Positions 42,354-50,158 of a DNA stretch of 64,000 nucleotides are shown here, in pieces. The notes beneath the pieces were generated by a model that did not search any database, was not told the DNA's origin, and saw only the letters and a program-made list of their open reading frames with translations. Each line of letters starts with the position of its first letter. Positions within the stretch are counted from its first letter, which is position 1. This stretch comes from Arthrobacter sp. Leaf69. Its GTDB lineage: Bacteria > Actinomycetota > Actinomycetes > Actinomycetales > Micrococcaceae. Location of the stretch: contig NZ_LMLR01000016.1 of NCBI RefSeq assembly GCF_001422645.1, positions 101,538-165,537 on the forward strand. Reading direction: 5' to 3'. Position numbers and translations under genes: made by a program.

Positions 42354-43108
42354 CAGATCGGCAATTTCACATCGGTTTGGAACCAGTACTGCAACTCGGA
42401 AACCCAGGTCCCCCACAAGCCGGTGGCCATCAGCAGGCCCAGCCCCACCAGGATTCCGCCGCCAATGCGCTGGATGGCGAGCCGGTGCTTGCGGAAGAAG
42501 GACATCACGCCGATGCCGCGGCGCACGGCCAGGGCAATCAGCAGGAAGGGGATGCCCAGGCCCAGGCTGTACACAAACGCCAGGAAGGCCCCCTTGGTCG
42601 CCGACGATCCGCCGGAGAGGCTCAGCAGCTGGACCGCGGAATAGGTCGGGCCGATGCAGGGCGCCCAGCCCAGGCCGAAGGTGATGCCCAGCAGCGGCGC
42701 ACCCCACAGCCCCGCCGGCGGCTTGGACTGGATCTTGGCGTCGCGCTGGAGCCAGCCGAAGCCGCCCATGAACACGACGCCCATGACGATCACGAGCAGG
42801 CCCAGGACCTGCGTGATCCAGGCGTTCTGCGAGCCGGTGATCAGGGTCCCCAGCTGCCCGAACGCCCCACCCAGCAAGACAAAGATCACGGAGAAGCCCA
42901 GGACAAACAGCCCGATGCCGGCCAGCATGCGGCCGCGCTTCTGCTTCTGGAGGTCGACGCCGGTCAGTCCCGTGACGTAGCCCAGGTACCCCGGCACGAG
43001 GGGCAGCACGCAGGGCGACAGGAAGGAGACGAACCCGGCGAGCAGCGCCACCGGGATGGCAAGCACTAGCGATCCGCTCAGGATGGCTTCGGCGAAGGGG
43101 CTGTTCAC
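42353..43108 (-). CDS. ccdA: Cytochrome c biogenesis thiol transporter CcdA
   Basis: 251 aa, 6 transmembrane helices. The two redox cysteines lie in LSPCVLPLVPGYLGYVTG (helix 1) and GWAPCIGPTYSAV (helix 4). It passes reducing equivalents from thioredoxin across the membrane to the TlpA-like protein encoded just upstream (13 nt away), which keeps apocytochrome c thiols reduced. Confidence 0.94.
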   Translation of the reverse strand: MNSPFAEAILSGSLVLAIPVALLAGFVSFLSPCVLPLVPGYLGYVTGLTGVDLQKQKRGRMLAGIGLFVLGFSVIFVLLGGAFGQLGTLITGSQNAWITQVLGLLVIVMGVVFMGGFGWLQRDAKIQSKPPAGLWGAPLLGITFGLGWAPCIGPTYSAVQLLSLSGGSSATKGAFLAFVYSLGLGIPFLLIALAVRRGIGVMSFFRKHRLAIQRIGGGILVGLGLLMATGLWGTWVSELQYWFQTDVKLPI

Positions 43109-43121
43109 GGTGGCCGGCCCG

Positions 43122-43742
43122 CTACTCGGCCACGGCAGCGGCGATAAGTGACTTCAAGGTGCCCTTTTGGATCTCGCCGAGAACGCGGGACGCCACCCGG
43201 CCCTGCTTGTCCAGGACGAGCGTGGTAGGCACCGCTCCCGGGGGGACCAGGCCTGATACGGCCAGCAGCACGGCGCCGTCCTTGTCGTTGAAGCTCGGGT
43301 AGGTCAGGTTGAAGGTTTTGTCGAACGCTTCCGCCGTGGCCTTTTCGTCGCGAAGGTTGACGCCGAAGAACTGCACGCCCTGGCTCTTGAAATCCTGGTG
43401 CAGGGCCTCCAGTGTGGGCGCCTCCACCCGGCAGGGTGCGCAGGCCGCGAACCAGAAGTTGAGCACCGTCACCTGGCCCTGGAAGGCCTCAGCAGTCACA
43501 GCAGTGCCGTCAAAGAGCGTGCCTTGGATGGCGATGGGGCTCTTGCGGTCTGCGACGGCGAATTCCGTCACCGAGCCGTCGCCGGCCACATAGTTCTTGT
43601 TGTCTCCGGCCTTGGCCTGCTGGGCCAGCGCGTCCTCCTGGGCGCAACCGGAGAGGCCCAGTACGGCGGCGAGGGCCGCACCGCCCGCCGTCAGGACGCT
43701 GCGGCGGGACACGGGTGACGCGCTGGCGTTGTTTCCGGTCAT
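43122..43742 (-). CDS. TlpA/ResA-like thiol-disulfide oxidoreductase, lipoprotein
   Basis: 206 aa from ATG 43742, which overlaps nothing and sits 2 nt after the phosphatase stop. The N-terminus has a twin-Arg (Arg13, Arg14) hydrophobic signal ending in lipobox LSGC, Cys33, so it is an exported lipoprotein. The thioredoxin-fold domain carries the active site WFAACAPC with Cys101 and Cys104. It probably reduces apocytochrome c heme-binding thiols, fed by CcdA. Order phosphatase-tlpA-ccdA-resB-ccsB matches the conserved mycobacterial arrangement. Confidence 0.9.
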   Translation of the reverse strand: MTGNNASASPVSRRSVLTAGGAALAAVLGLSGCAQEDALAQQAKAGDNKNYVAGDGSVTEFAVADRKSPIAIQGTLFDGTAVTAEAFQGQVTVLNFWFAACAPCRVEAPTLEALHQDFKSQGVQFFGVNLRDEKATAEAFDKTFNLTYPSFNDKDGAVLLAVSGLVPPGAVPTTLVLDKQGRVASRVLGEIQKGTLKSLIAAAVAE

Positions 43743-43744
43743 GC

Positions 43745-44410
43745 TCAGGCTCCGGGGGTGCTGGACGCACCGGGGAGAAGGGCGGCAGCAGGCTCGCTGT
43801 ACTCGACGCGCAGGAGGTTCCCGGCGTCGTCGAACACCAGGGACGTGACCGAAGTGAGCGTGCATTCGCGCTTGCGCGGATCATGCCACAGGGGCTTGCC
43901 CTCGGCACTGAGCCGGGTGGCCCAAATGGGTAGCTGGTGGCTGACGAGGATGGCTTCAGCACCCTCGCCTCCGAGTTCGATGGCCCGCAGGCGGGCGTCC
44001 TGCACCGCGGCCATAACGCGGGCGGCCTGGTCCTTGTAGGCCTCGCCCCAGGAGGGCCGGAACGGATTGCGCAACATGGGCCAGTGCTTCGGCTTGAGGA
44101 TCTCCGCCTTGTCGACGTGGAGCCCTTCGAAGTAGTTAGCTGCCTCGATGATCCGGGCCTCGGTGGCGATCTGGAGGTTGAGCGTTTCGGAGATGGGCTG
44201 CGCCGTCTCCTGCGCGCGCGTCAGCGGCGAGGCAGCGAGGTGGACGATATTCGCTCCCTGTGCGGTCCGCTCCCTGAAGTGCTCGGCAAGCGTCCGGGCC
44301 ATCTCCCTGCCAAGCTCGGACAGGTGGAATTCCGGCAGCCTGCCGTACAGGACGCCATCGGGATTGTAGACCTCGCCGTGGCGGAGCAAATGAACAGTGG
44401 CTTGGGGCAT
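43745..44410 (-). CDS. Histidine phosphatase (phosphoglycerate mutase-like) at the head of the ccs operon
   Basis: 221 aa from ATG 44410 (MPQATVHLLRHGEV); the frame extends upstream but has no plausible start. The phosphohistidine is in LLRHGEVYNP (His10), with Arg/His partners in ASPLTRAQETA and LVSHQLPIWATR. Acts on a small phosphorylated substrate or a protein; the substrate is unknown. The same gene precedes the cytochrome maturation genes in mycobacteria, so it may be functionally tied to them, but no mechanism is known. Confidence 0.85.
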   Translation of the reverse strand: MPQATVHLLRHGEVYNPDGVLYGRLPEFHLSELGREMARTLAEHFRERTAQGANIVHLAASPLTRAQETAQPISETLNLQIATEARIIEAANYFEGLHVDKAEILKPKHWPMLRNPFRPSWGEAYKDQAARVMAAVQDARLRAIELGGEGAEAILVSHQLPIWATRLSAEGKPLWHDPRKRECTLTSVTSLVFDDAGNLLRVEYSEPAAALLPGASSTPGA

Positions 44411-44539
44411 GTGTACCAGTTTCTCAAAGATGTCGGGCGATTCGAAATCTTCTACATGAAGTAGAACTGAGGCGTTTTGAAAAATGTTCCCCGCAGTTGG
44501 AATAAAAGATGCAAATGCATGTTTATACTGGGTGAAGCA

Positions 44540-44576
44540 GTTAGTTGAGACTTCAACAAATGATGCTTCAACTAAC
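44540..44576 (+). promoter_or_regulatory. MarR-like inverted repeats upstream of yceI
   Basis: GTTAGTTGA (44540-44548) and TCAACTAAC (44568-44576) are perfect 9-bp arms 19 nt apart. Nested inside is GTTGA-N4-TCAAC (44544-44557). A -10-like TATACT lies just upstream (44524-44529). TTGAA/TTCAA symmetry is typical of MarR-family sites. It controls the gene at 44617. Confidence 0.6.
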
Positions 44577-44616
44577 GACCAGACCAAGCGCAGCACCCGA
44601 CTCAAGGAGAAACACC

Positions 44617-45165
44617 ATGGCACTTCCCGCAAACGTCACCACCGGCACCTGGACCCTCGACAACTCGCACAGCGAGATTGCCTTCACCGTCCGCCACGCG
44701 GGCATCAGCAAGGTCCGTGGCCAGTTCAAGGACGCAGAGGCCACCCTGGACCTCGCCGAAAACGTGGCCGACTCAAAGGTCAACGCCACCATCAAGACCG
44801 CGAGCTTCGACTCCGGCGACGTCAACCGCGACGGCCACGTCCGCGGCGAGGACTTCTTCGACGTCGAGCAGTTCCCGGAAATCTCTTTCGTCTCCAACAC
44901 CATCGTCCCCAAGGGTGACGCCTACGAACTCCAGGGCGAGCTCACCATCAAGGGTGTTACCCGCCCGGTGGCCCTCGAGACCGAGTTCAACGGCGTTGCA
45001 GTCGACCCGTTCGGCATGACCCGCGCCGGCCTGTCCGCCGAGACCACGATCAGCCGCAAGGACTTCGGCCTGACCTGGAACGCAGTCCTCGAAGCCGGCG
45101 GCGTGCTGGTCAGCGACAAGGTTGCCGTCAACCTGGAACTGGCCTTCATCGCCCCCGCGGCCTAG
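44617..45165 (+). CDS. YceI-family lipocalin-like protein
   Basis: 182 aa; ATG 44617 is preceded by AAGGAGAAACACC. Typical YceI pattern: GTWTLDNSHSEIAFTVRHAGISKVRGQF, then ADSKVNATIKTASFDSGDVNRDGHVRG and FFDVEQFPEISF. No signal peptide, so this is a cytoplasmic member, unlike the periplasmic E. coli YceI. These beta-barrels bind long isoprenoid or lipid molecules. Its dedicated MarR-like operator suggests control by a small phenolic or oxidative signal (inference). Confidence 0.9.
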   Translation: MALPANVTTGTWTLDNSHSEIAFTVRHAGISKVRGQFKDAEATLDLAENVADSKVNATIKTASFDSGDVNRDGHVRGEDFFDVEQFPEISFVSNTIVPKGDAYELQGELTIKGVTRPVALETEFNGVAVDPFGMTRAGLSAETTISRKDFGLTWNAVLEAGGVLVSDKVAVNLELAFIAPAA

Positions 45166-45223
45166 TCCGCACCACATGGCTGGCCGGTCCCCGCGACCGG
45201 GCCACCCTGGGGCTTTCAGCCTC

Positions 45224-45265
45224 CGGCACCCCGTTTCGTCCTTGCGACGGAGCGGGGTGCCGCGT
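45224..45265 (+). terminator. Terminator after yceI
   Basis: CGGCACCCCG (45224-45233) and CGGGGTGCCG (45253-45262) form a perfect 10-bp stem with an inner GTCCTTGCGAC pairing, followed by CGTTT. Confidence 0.75.
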
Positions 45266-45390
45266 TTATCCCGGACTGCGGCCGCCGAGGCCGAGGGCCG
45301 TTTGAGCAGTGCGCGGCGGCCCGTTTCTGATCCGCTCCGACATGCTCCGCAACACACCCAGATTCCCTAGATACCGCCAGATTCGCGGTC

Positions 45391-45403
45391 TACAGTGAGA
45401 CCC
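45391..45403 (+). promoter_or_regulatory. Leaderless-type promoter
   Basis: TACAGT (45391-45396), 7-nt gap, ATG 45404; no ribosome binding site. Confidence 0.45.
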
Positions 45404-46108
45404 ATGAGCAACCCCAATGAGGTACCCCCGCCGCAGCCGCCGGGTGCCCGGCCCCCGCAGCCGGGCACCGTCCCGCCCGCTGGCGCCGAGCCGCCTCGGG
45501 TCACGCCGGCTCCGCCGGAGGGCAACCAGCCGCCGCAGCAGGGTTACCAGGCTCCGGGCTACCAGCCGCGGGATTACCAGCCGCCACTTGGGGATCAAGC
45601 GCCGGGCCGCCCGGCTGGGGGCTTCCGCTTTGAACTGCCGACGGACCGGCCGCGGAACTTCAACGACGCCATGCCGCGCGAAGGTTTCTCCGGCATGTTT
45701 ACGGTGACGTGGCTGCCGACTGAGCTCAAGGTCGCCTATTGGATCTGGCTCATCGGCGGACTGCTGGGCTTGCTCGGCGGCGTCATCGGCCTCTTCGGGT
45801 CCTTCGTGCTCCTGGCAGTGGCTCCTGGTCTAGGGTTCGTGGTGCTCCTCCTGGTGCTCCTGGCACTCGCCCTCGCCGCGGCGCAGGTGATCCTTGCCAT
45901 GAAAATGAAGGAAGGGCACGAATGGGCCCGCTTCGCCCTCACGATGGTCGCCGGCATCTCCTTGCTGTTGGCCATCCTCAACGCGAGTGCGGCCGACGGC
46001 CGGGGCGGCGGCAGCTGGCCGGGCTTCGTCATCAGCCTCGTGGCGACCGTGCTGATGTGGCTGCCCAACTCGCAGGCATGGTTCGCCTCGCTGCGAGGGC
46101 GCAGTTGA
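45404..46108 (+). CDS. Proline-rich four-helix membrane protein
   Basis: 234 aa. Residues 1-70 are Pro/Gly/Gln-rich with GYQ/DYQ repeats (GYQAPGYQPRDYQPP). A linker carries NFNDAMPREGFSGMFTVTWLPTELKVAYW, then about 4 transmembrane helices (110-230) ending SLRGRS. The arrangement (disordered N-terminus plus small membrane bundle) recurs in the next gene, so the two may be related. No known function; similar actinobacterial proteins are hypothetical. Confidence 0.7.
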   Translation: MSNPNEVPPPQPPGARPPQPGTVPPAGAEPPRVTPAPPEGNQPPQQGYQAPGYQPRDYQPPLGDQAPGRPAGGFRFELPTDRPRNFNDAMPREGFSGMFTVTWLPTELKVAYWIWLIGGLLGLLGGVIGLFGSFVLLAVAPGLGFVVLLLVLLALALAAAQVILAMKMKEGHEWARFALTMVAGISLLLAILNASAADGRGGGSWPGFVISLVATVLMWLPNSQAWFASLRGRS

Positions 46109-46320
46109 ACCATCCCTGATTACCGTCCGAGCCCTGCCGCGGCGGCCTCCCCCTGCCCGTGGACGCACCCCGCGGCGCCCGCCTGACGCGCGGTGAGAAT
46201 ACCTCTCCGGAATGATCCGCCCTGACGCCGGTGCGCGGTACGGTGGACGTAACCATGCTGGGGGCAGGGCAGGAAGCTGTTTCCGGTATCCGAACCAGTC
46301 CGCCATGCAAAGGAACGCCC

Positions 46321-47136
46321 ATGAGCATCCCGCCAGTCCCGCCGTCGAACCCGGACGCCCCCGAGCCCGGCGACCAGCAGGCCCCCCGCTACGGCCAGAA
46401 CCAGCCGCAGCCCGGTCAGCAGCCGCCGTCCGCCCCGCAGTACGGACAGACGCCGCCCTCGGCACCGCAGTATGGTCAGGCGCCGTCCGCGCCACCGTAT
46501 GGTCAGTCCGCGCCGCAGTACGGTCAGAACGCACCGCAGATTCCCCAGTACGGCCAGAACCAGCCGCAGTACAACCAGCCGCAGCCCGGTCAGCAAGGGT
46601 ATGGACAGCAAGGGTATGGACAGCCCGAGTACGGCAAGTCCCCCTATGCCCAGTACCCCTCCCAGCAGCCGCAGGCCACGTCCGGCATGCCCCAGCTGGT
46701 CAACACGGCCTTTTGGCTCATCGTCGCGTCCGGCGTGGTATGGATCCTCTCCCTGCTGATGGCCCTCGGCACCCTGGACTCCCCCGATATGCGGAACATG
46801 TTCGAAGAGCAGATGTCCGCAAGCGGCGCGGACGTCAGCTTTGAGGACATCCGGGGCGTCCTCGTTGGCAGCATCCTCGTGTTCGCCTTGATCAGTGCGG
46901 GGCTCTACGCCCTGGTCGCCCTGAACGTGCGCAAAGGCAAGAACTGGGCACGGATCCTCGGCACAGTCTTCGCGGCCTTGTCGATCTTCAGCATTTTCCC
47001 GCTGAGCCTCGGCACGCTGGCCGTTCTCCTCGGGATCGCCGGCATTGTGCTGTTGTACCTGCCGGCAGCGTCGCCGTACTTCAGTAAGCAGCAGCCGTTT
47101 GCCAACCCGTACGGGCAGCCGGGCGGCCCGTACTAG
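46321..47136 (+). CDS. PQYGQ-repeat, low-complexity membrane protein
   Basis: 271 aa; ATG follows AAGGAACGCCC. Residues 20-120 are almost entirely Pro, Gln, Tyr, Gly and Asn in about ten PQYGQ/PxYGQ repeats, then four predicted helices (about 130-148, 178-200, 210-228, 232-250) and a GQPGGPY end. The repeat region resembles prion-like, phase-separating segments. Parts of the DNA repeat exactly (GGTATGGACAGCAAG twice in tandem). Function unknown; paralog-like neighbour at 45404-46108. Confidence 0.7.
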   Translation: MSIPPVPPSNPDAPEPGDQQAPRYGQNQPQPGQQPPSAPQYGQTPPSAPQYGQAPSAPPYGQSAPQYGQNAPQIPQYGQNQPQYNQPQPGQQGYGQQGYGQPEYGKSPYAQYPSQQPQATSGMPQLVNTAFWLIVASGVVWILSLLMALGTLDSPDMRNMFEEQMSASGADVSFEDIRGVLVGSILVFALISAGLYALVALNVRKGKNWARILGTVFAALSIFSIFPLSLGTLAVLLGIAGIVLLYLPAASPYFSKQQPFANPYGQPGGPY

Positions 47137-47165
47137 GCACCAGCACTAACAAGCACCAGCACTAA
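47137..47165 (+). repeat. 16-bp direct repeat after the PQYGQ gene
   Basis: GCACCAGCACTAA occurs at 47137-47149 and 47153-47165, right after the stop codon. Confidence 0.7.
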
Positions 47166-47177
47166 GCAGGGAAACCC

Positions 47178-47197
47178 GGCCGCCGTATCCGGCGGCC
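47178..47197. terminator. Hairpin between convergent genes
   Basis: GGCCGCC (47178-47184) and GGCGGCC (47191-47197) with a 6-nt loop, between the PQYGQ gene (plus) and rex (minus). No T-run. Confidence 0.5.
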
Positions 47198-47241
47198 AGG
47201 TACCAGCGCTGAGGGCGCGGGAGCCGGACGGCTGACTGAAA

Positions 47242-47949
47242 CTAGTCAGCATCCTCCGGGTCCTGCGCCCTTTGTGCGTGGTAGGCAAGGATCTGGAGTT
47301 CGGTGGCCATATCCACCTTGCGCAGGTTCACGCCGGGCGGCACCTGCAACATCACCGGCGCAAAGCTGAGAATACTGCGCACACCGGCGGCAATCACACG
47401 ATCGCAGACGTCCTGGGCCACGGCGGCCGGCAGGGCCAGGACCACCATGTTGGCGCCGGTCCGTTGCAGCACCGGCTCCAGATCCGCGGCGTCACTGACA
47501 CGCAGCCAGCCCACCTCGCTGCCCACCACCAACTGGTCGGCATCGAAAATCGCAACGATATCGAACCCGCGGGACTCGAACCCGCCATACCGGGCCAGGG
47601 CCTTGCCGAGGTTGCCGGCACCGACGATCGCGACCTTCCAGTCGTGCGTCAGGCCGAGCGCCGCGGCGATGTGCCGGTTGAGGTACTGCACTTCGTAGCC
47701 GACGCCGCGGGTCCCGTAGGAGCCGACATAGGAAAGGTCCTTGCGGAGTGTGGAGGAGCTGACGCCTGAGGCCTCGGCCAGGGATTCGGAGGACACCCTG
47801 TCCACGCCCTCCGAAAGCAGGGTGGTGAGGGCACGCAGATAGATGGTCAGCCGGGCCACGGCTGCGGGCGGAATCTGCTTGGAGGCAGTCCCTGCTCCCC
47901 CGGGCAGCGCCTCAGGGGATGAATCGAGCGAAGTCACTATCTGCTCCAT
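47242..47949 (-). CDS. rex: Redox-sensing transcriptional repressor Rex
   Basis: 235 aa. Winged-helix N-domain with GVSSSTLRKDLSYVGSYGTRGVGYEV, the Rex DNA-binding signature, then a Rossmann NADH/NAD sensor domain starting VAIVGAGNLGKALARYGGF. Rex represses fermentation and respiration genes when NADH is low. The N-terminus (residues 1-28) is a Pro/Gly/Ser-rich extension. A glutaredoxin-like gene lies 78 nt upstream on the same strand. Confidence 0.95.
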   Translation of the reverse strand: MEQIVTSLDSSPEALPGGAGTASKQIPPAAVARLTIYLRALTTLLSEGVDRVSSESLAEASGVSSSTLRKDLSYVGSYGTRGVGYEVQYLNRHIAAALGLTHDWKVAIVGAGNLGKALARYGGFESRGFDIVAIFDADQLVVGSEVGWLRVSDAADLEPVLQRTGANMVVLALPAAVAQDVCDRVIAAGVRSILSFAPVMLQVPPGVNLRKVDMATELQILAYHAQRAQDPEDAD

Positions 47950-48027
47950 TGAGTCGCGTTGTGACTTCCACTCTAGAGCCCCCGCGGTTCAGCGAACAAA
48001 GCAGTCTGTCGGACCGCTCCCGGCGCG

Positions 48028-48288
48028 TCAGGCCTGCCGGTCCAGCACCCGCCGCAGTGTCCGCTCCAGCCGGACTTCATCGATCTTCCAGAAGTCCCGC
48101 TGGACACCGTCCACCAGCACCACCGGGATCTCCTCCGCAAAGCGCTCCCGCAGTTCGGCGTCGTCATCCACCGGCTGTTCCCGCCAACCGATTCCCAGGC
48201 TCTTTGTCACGCGGTCGACGGCTGCCCGCGCCGCCGAGCACAGGTGGCAGTCGGCTTTGGTGATGAGGACGACGTCGGGGTTCGGCAT
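48028..48288 (-). CDS. Glutaredoxin-family (DUF836-type) protein
   Basis: 86 aa; ATG 48288 with TACCGT 6 nt upstream. Thioredoxin-like fold with the active site KADCHLC (Cys14 and Cys17), IPVVLVDG (cis-Pro strand) and a C-terminal helix. It probably reduces disulfides or a mixed thiol. Adjacency to rex and to the HAD phosphatase gene is conserved in other actinobacteria. Confidence 0.85.
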   Translation of the reverse strand: MPNPDVVLITKADCHLCSAARAAVDRVTKSLGIGWREQPVDDDAELRERFAEEIPVVLVDGVQRDFWKIDEVRLERTLRRVLDRQA

Positions 48289-48300
48289 GGCTCCACGGTA
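48289..48300 (-). promoter_or_regulatory. Leaderless-type promoter of the glutaredoxin-like gene
   Basis: TACCGT (48300-48295), 6-nt gap, ATG 48288. A weak -10, so tentative. Confidence 0.35.
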
Positions 48301-48397
48301 GCCCGGCGGCCCGTCCCGCGTCGACGCGACCCGACACATCCGGCACATCCGGCACCACCGCCGCGGCAGGGCGGCGGGAACGGGCCCCGGCGTTGAC

Positions 48398-48409
48398 TAG
48401 ACTCGTGGC
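48398..48409 (+). promoter_or_regulatory. Leaderless-type promoter of the HAD gene
   Basis: TAGACT (48398-48403), 6-nt gap, ATG 48410. Same box and spacing as menB and the PLDc_N gene. Confidence 0.6.
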
Positions 48410-49228
48410 ATGCCCGAAGAGAAGTACGCCGCTGTGGTCACTGAGCCTGTTGCAGCACCGCAGCACGGCGAAGCCGCGTTCTTCGACGTCGACAACACCC
48501 TGATGCGCGGCGCCAGCCTGTTCCATGTGGCCCGCAAGATGCACCAGCGCGGGGCGTTCACCATTCCCCAGGCGGCCGGCTTTGCCTGGAAGCAGCTGAT
48601 GTTCGTGCTGCGCGGGGAAAACATGGATGACGTCCACGCGGTCCGCGACACCGCCCTGGGCTTGGCCTCCGGATTCACCGTTGAAGACATTGAGGCGCTC
48701 GGCGAAGAAGTCTACGACGAAATGATTGAATCCCGGATCTGGCCGGGGGCCAAGGCCCTCGCCGAACAGCACCTCCGGGTGGGCCGCAAAGTCTGGCTCG
48801 TGACGGCGACACCGATCGAGGTGGCCACGGTGATCTCCACCCGGCTGGGCCTCACGGGCGCACTCGGCACGGTGGGCGAAATCCTGGACGGCTCCTACAC
48901 CGGCCGGCTGGTCGGCGAGATCCTGCACGGCCCGGCCAAGGCGGTGGCCGTCAGCGCGATGGCCGAGACCGAGGGCCTGGACCTGGCCCGCTGCTGGGCC
49001 TACAGCGATTCCCACAATGACATTCCGCTGCTGAGCATGGTGGGGCACCCCGTGGCCATCAACCCCGATTCCCGGCTCCGCCGCCATGCCCGCGAGCATA
49101 ACTGGCCGGTCTACGACTTCCGCTCCGGACGGCGCGCGGCCACCCTGGGGCTCAAGGCCGCCACTGTTGGAGGAGCCATCTACGGCCTCTGGCGGGGGTT
49201 CTCCCGCTTCCGCGGGCCCACCGTCTGA
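48410..49228 (+). CDS. HAD-IB family phosphatase (SerB-like)
   Basis: 272 aa. Catalytic aspartates are in FFDVDNTLM (Asp26 and Asp28), motif II Thr in VTATPIEVA, motif III Lys in GPAKAVAV, and motif IV in AYSDSHNDIPLL. The family includes phosphoserine phosphatase and lipid phosphatases; the cap region does not settle the substrate. The C-terminus ends with a short hydrophobic segment (ATVGGAIYGLWRGF). It is divergent from rex and the glutaredoxin gene. Confidence 0.87.
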   Translation: MPEEKYAAVVTEPVAAPQHGEAAFFDVDNTLMRGASLFHVARKMHQRGAFTIPQAAGFAWKQLMFVLRGENMDDVHAVRDTALGLASGFTVEDIEALGEEVYDEMIESRIWPGAKALAEQHLRVGRKVWLVTATPIEVATVISTRLGLTGALGTVGEILDGSYTGRLVGEILHGPAKAVAVSAMAETEGLDLARCWAYSDSHNDIPLLSMVGHPVAINPDSRLRRHAREHNWPVYDFRSGRRAATLGLKAATVGGAIYGLWRGFSRFRGPTV

Positions 49229-49285
49229 CCCGCACCGCCGACCGACCCGCCCGTTTCCGCTACGCTTCCTGCCTCACGCTGCACT

Positions 49286-49327
49286 TTCGGACGGACGCTG
49301 CGTGGACCCGCGTAGCGTCAGTCCGAA
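49286..49327 (+). terminator. Hairpin after the HAD gene
   Basis: TTCGGACGGACGCT (49286-49299) and AGCGTCAGTCCGAA (49314-49327) pair over 14 bp with one mismatch and a 14-nt loop. No T-run follows. Confidence 0.6.
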
Positions 49328-49396
49328 CCCGCGTCGCCCGTCCGAACCCGGAGCGCCCGTCCGAATCCGCGGCGCATCTCCGAACCACGGGTGGGA
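49321..49396. repeat. Four 19-bp tandem repeats (GTCCGAACCCG-type)
   Basis: Units begin at 49321, 49340, 49359 and 49378 with exact 19-bp spacing; the first two differ at few positions and the last is more diverged. The first unit overlaps the 3' arm of the preceding hairpin. Confidence 0.8.
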
Positions 49397-49400
49397 CGCC

Positions 49401-49438
49401 AAAGAAAATGCCCGCTGCCATAACGGCAACGGGCATTC
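49401..49438 (-). terminator. Rho-independent terminator of the bS22 gene
   Basis: On the minus strand GAATGCCCG (49438-49430)-TTGCC..GGCAG-CGGGCATT (49414-49407) forms a nearly perfect stem-loop, followed by TTCTTT. It lies 19 nt past the bS22 stop. Confidence 0.85.
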
Positions 49439-49456
49439 ACATGGTGTGAAGTATCT

Positions 49457-49555
49457 CTACTTCTTATTGCGACGCTGGTGGCGCGTCTTGCGAAGCAGCT
49501 TGCGGTGCTTCTTCTTGGCCATACGCTTGCGACGCTTCTTAATAACTGAACCCAC
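49457..49555 (-). CDS. Ribosomal protein bS22 (AURKAIP1/COX24-type, 32 aa)
   Basis: 32 aa from GTG 49555 (MGSVIKKRRKRM), with AAGGAA 6 nt upstream. More than half of the residues are Lys or Arg (KKRRKRMAKKKHRKLLRKTR). This composition and sequence match the small ribosomal protein bS22 seen in mycobacterial 30S structures, which binds rRNA near the decoding region. It is encoded 200 nt downstream of a BldC-like gene, the same pair that follows proC in mycobacteria. Its own terminator follows. Confidence 0.88.
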   Translation of the reverse strand: MGSVIKKRRKRMAKKKHRKLLRKTRHQRRNKK

Positions 49556-49756
49556 GAAAGTTCCTTACCGGCTAGATGCAGTACCTGCCTGTTGGAAAGG
49601 GTCCGCGGTCTAAGCAGCAGACTGTACAACTGACAGGTTCTTACAATGACGTAAAACGTTCCTTAACAGGGTACCGCCTATCGGGGGCACACCACGACCG
49701 CTGACGCCTCATGGTCTCCTGCAGGCCCTATTCCGGCCGCAGAAGACGCGGAAGGG

Positions 49757-49969
49757 TCAAGCTGTTTCCGTGTGCCCGTCGACAACAGCACCTTTGAGGT
49801 ACTGCTCGACGGCGGTTTCCGGCACCCGGTAGGAGCGCCCGAAACGGACTGCCGGCATCTCGCCGGAATGAACAAGCCGGTACACGGTCATTTTGGACAC
49901 GCGCATCACATCCGCGACTTCGGCCACGGTCAAGAAGCGTGCGTTGGAGAAGTTAGCCTCCGAAGACAT
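49757..49969 (-). CDS. BldC-like MerR-type helix-turn-helix regulator
   Basis: 70 aa: a single winged-helix domain, FLTVAEVADVMRVSKMTVYRLVHSGEMPAVRFGRSYRVPETAVEQYL. This is the excisionase/BldC subfamily, which binds DNA cooperatively as head-to-tail oligomers on direct repeats. ATG 49969 is preceded by AAGGAATAAGGAA. In Streptomyces BldC controls development; in non-sporulating relatives its role is less clear. Transcribed towards bS22. Confidence 0.87.
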   Translation of the reverse strand: MSSEANFSNARFLTVAEVADVMRVSKMTVYRLVHSGEMPAVRFGRSYRVPETAVEQYLKGAVVDGHTETA

Positions 49970-50158
49970 TTCCTTATTCCTTTACTCAAGCGAACGACAG
50001 CCCCATCTGAGTGACATGGCGGTGTGCCGATGCTGAGTCATCAAACAACCATGTACTAGATACTGTAGGGGCTGATGGTGCCCATGTGAAAGACTTGCGC
50101 CGCAATCCCAGGTGCCGGAAACGGAAATTCCGCGGCTCCGCCCTGCCGGCCCGACTTC

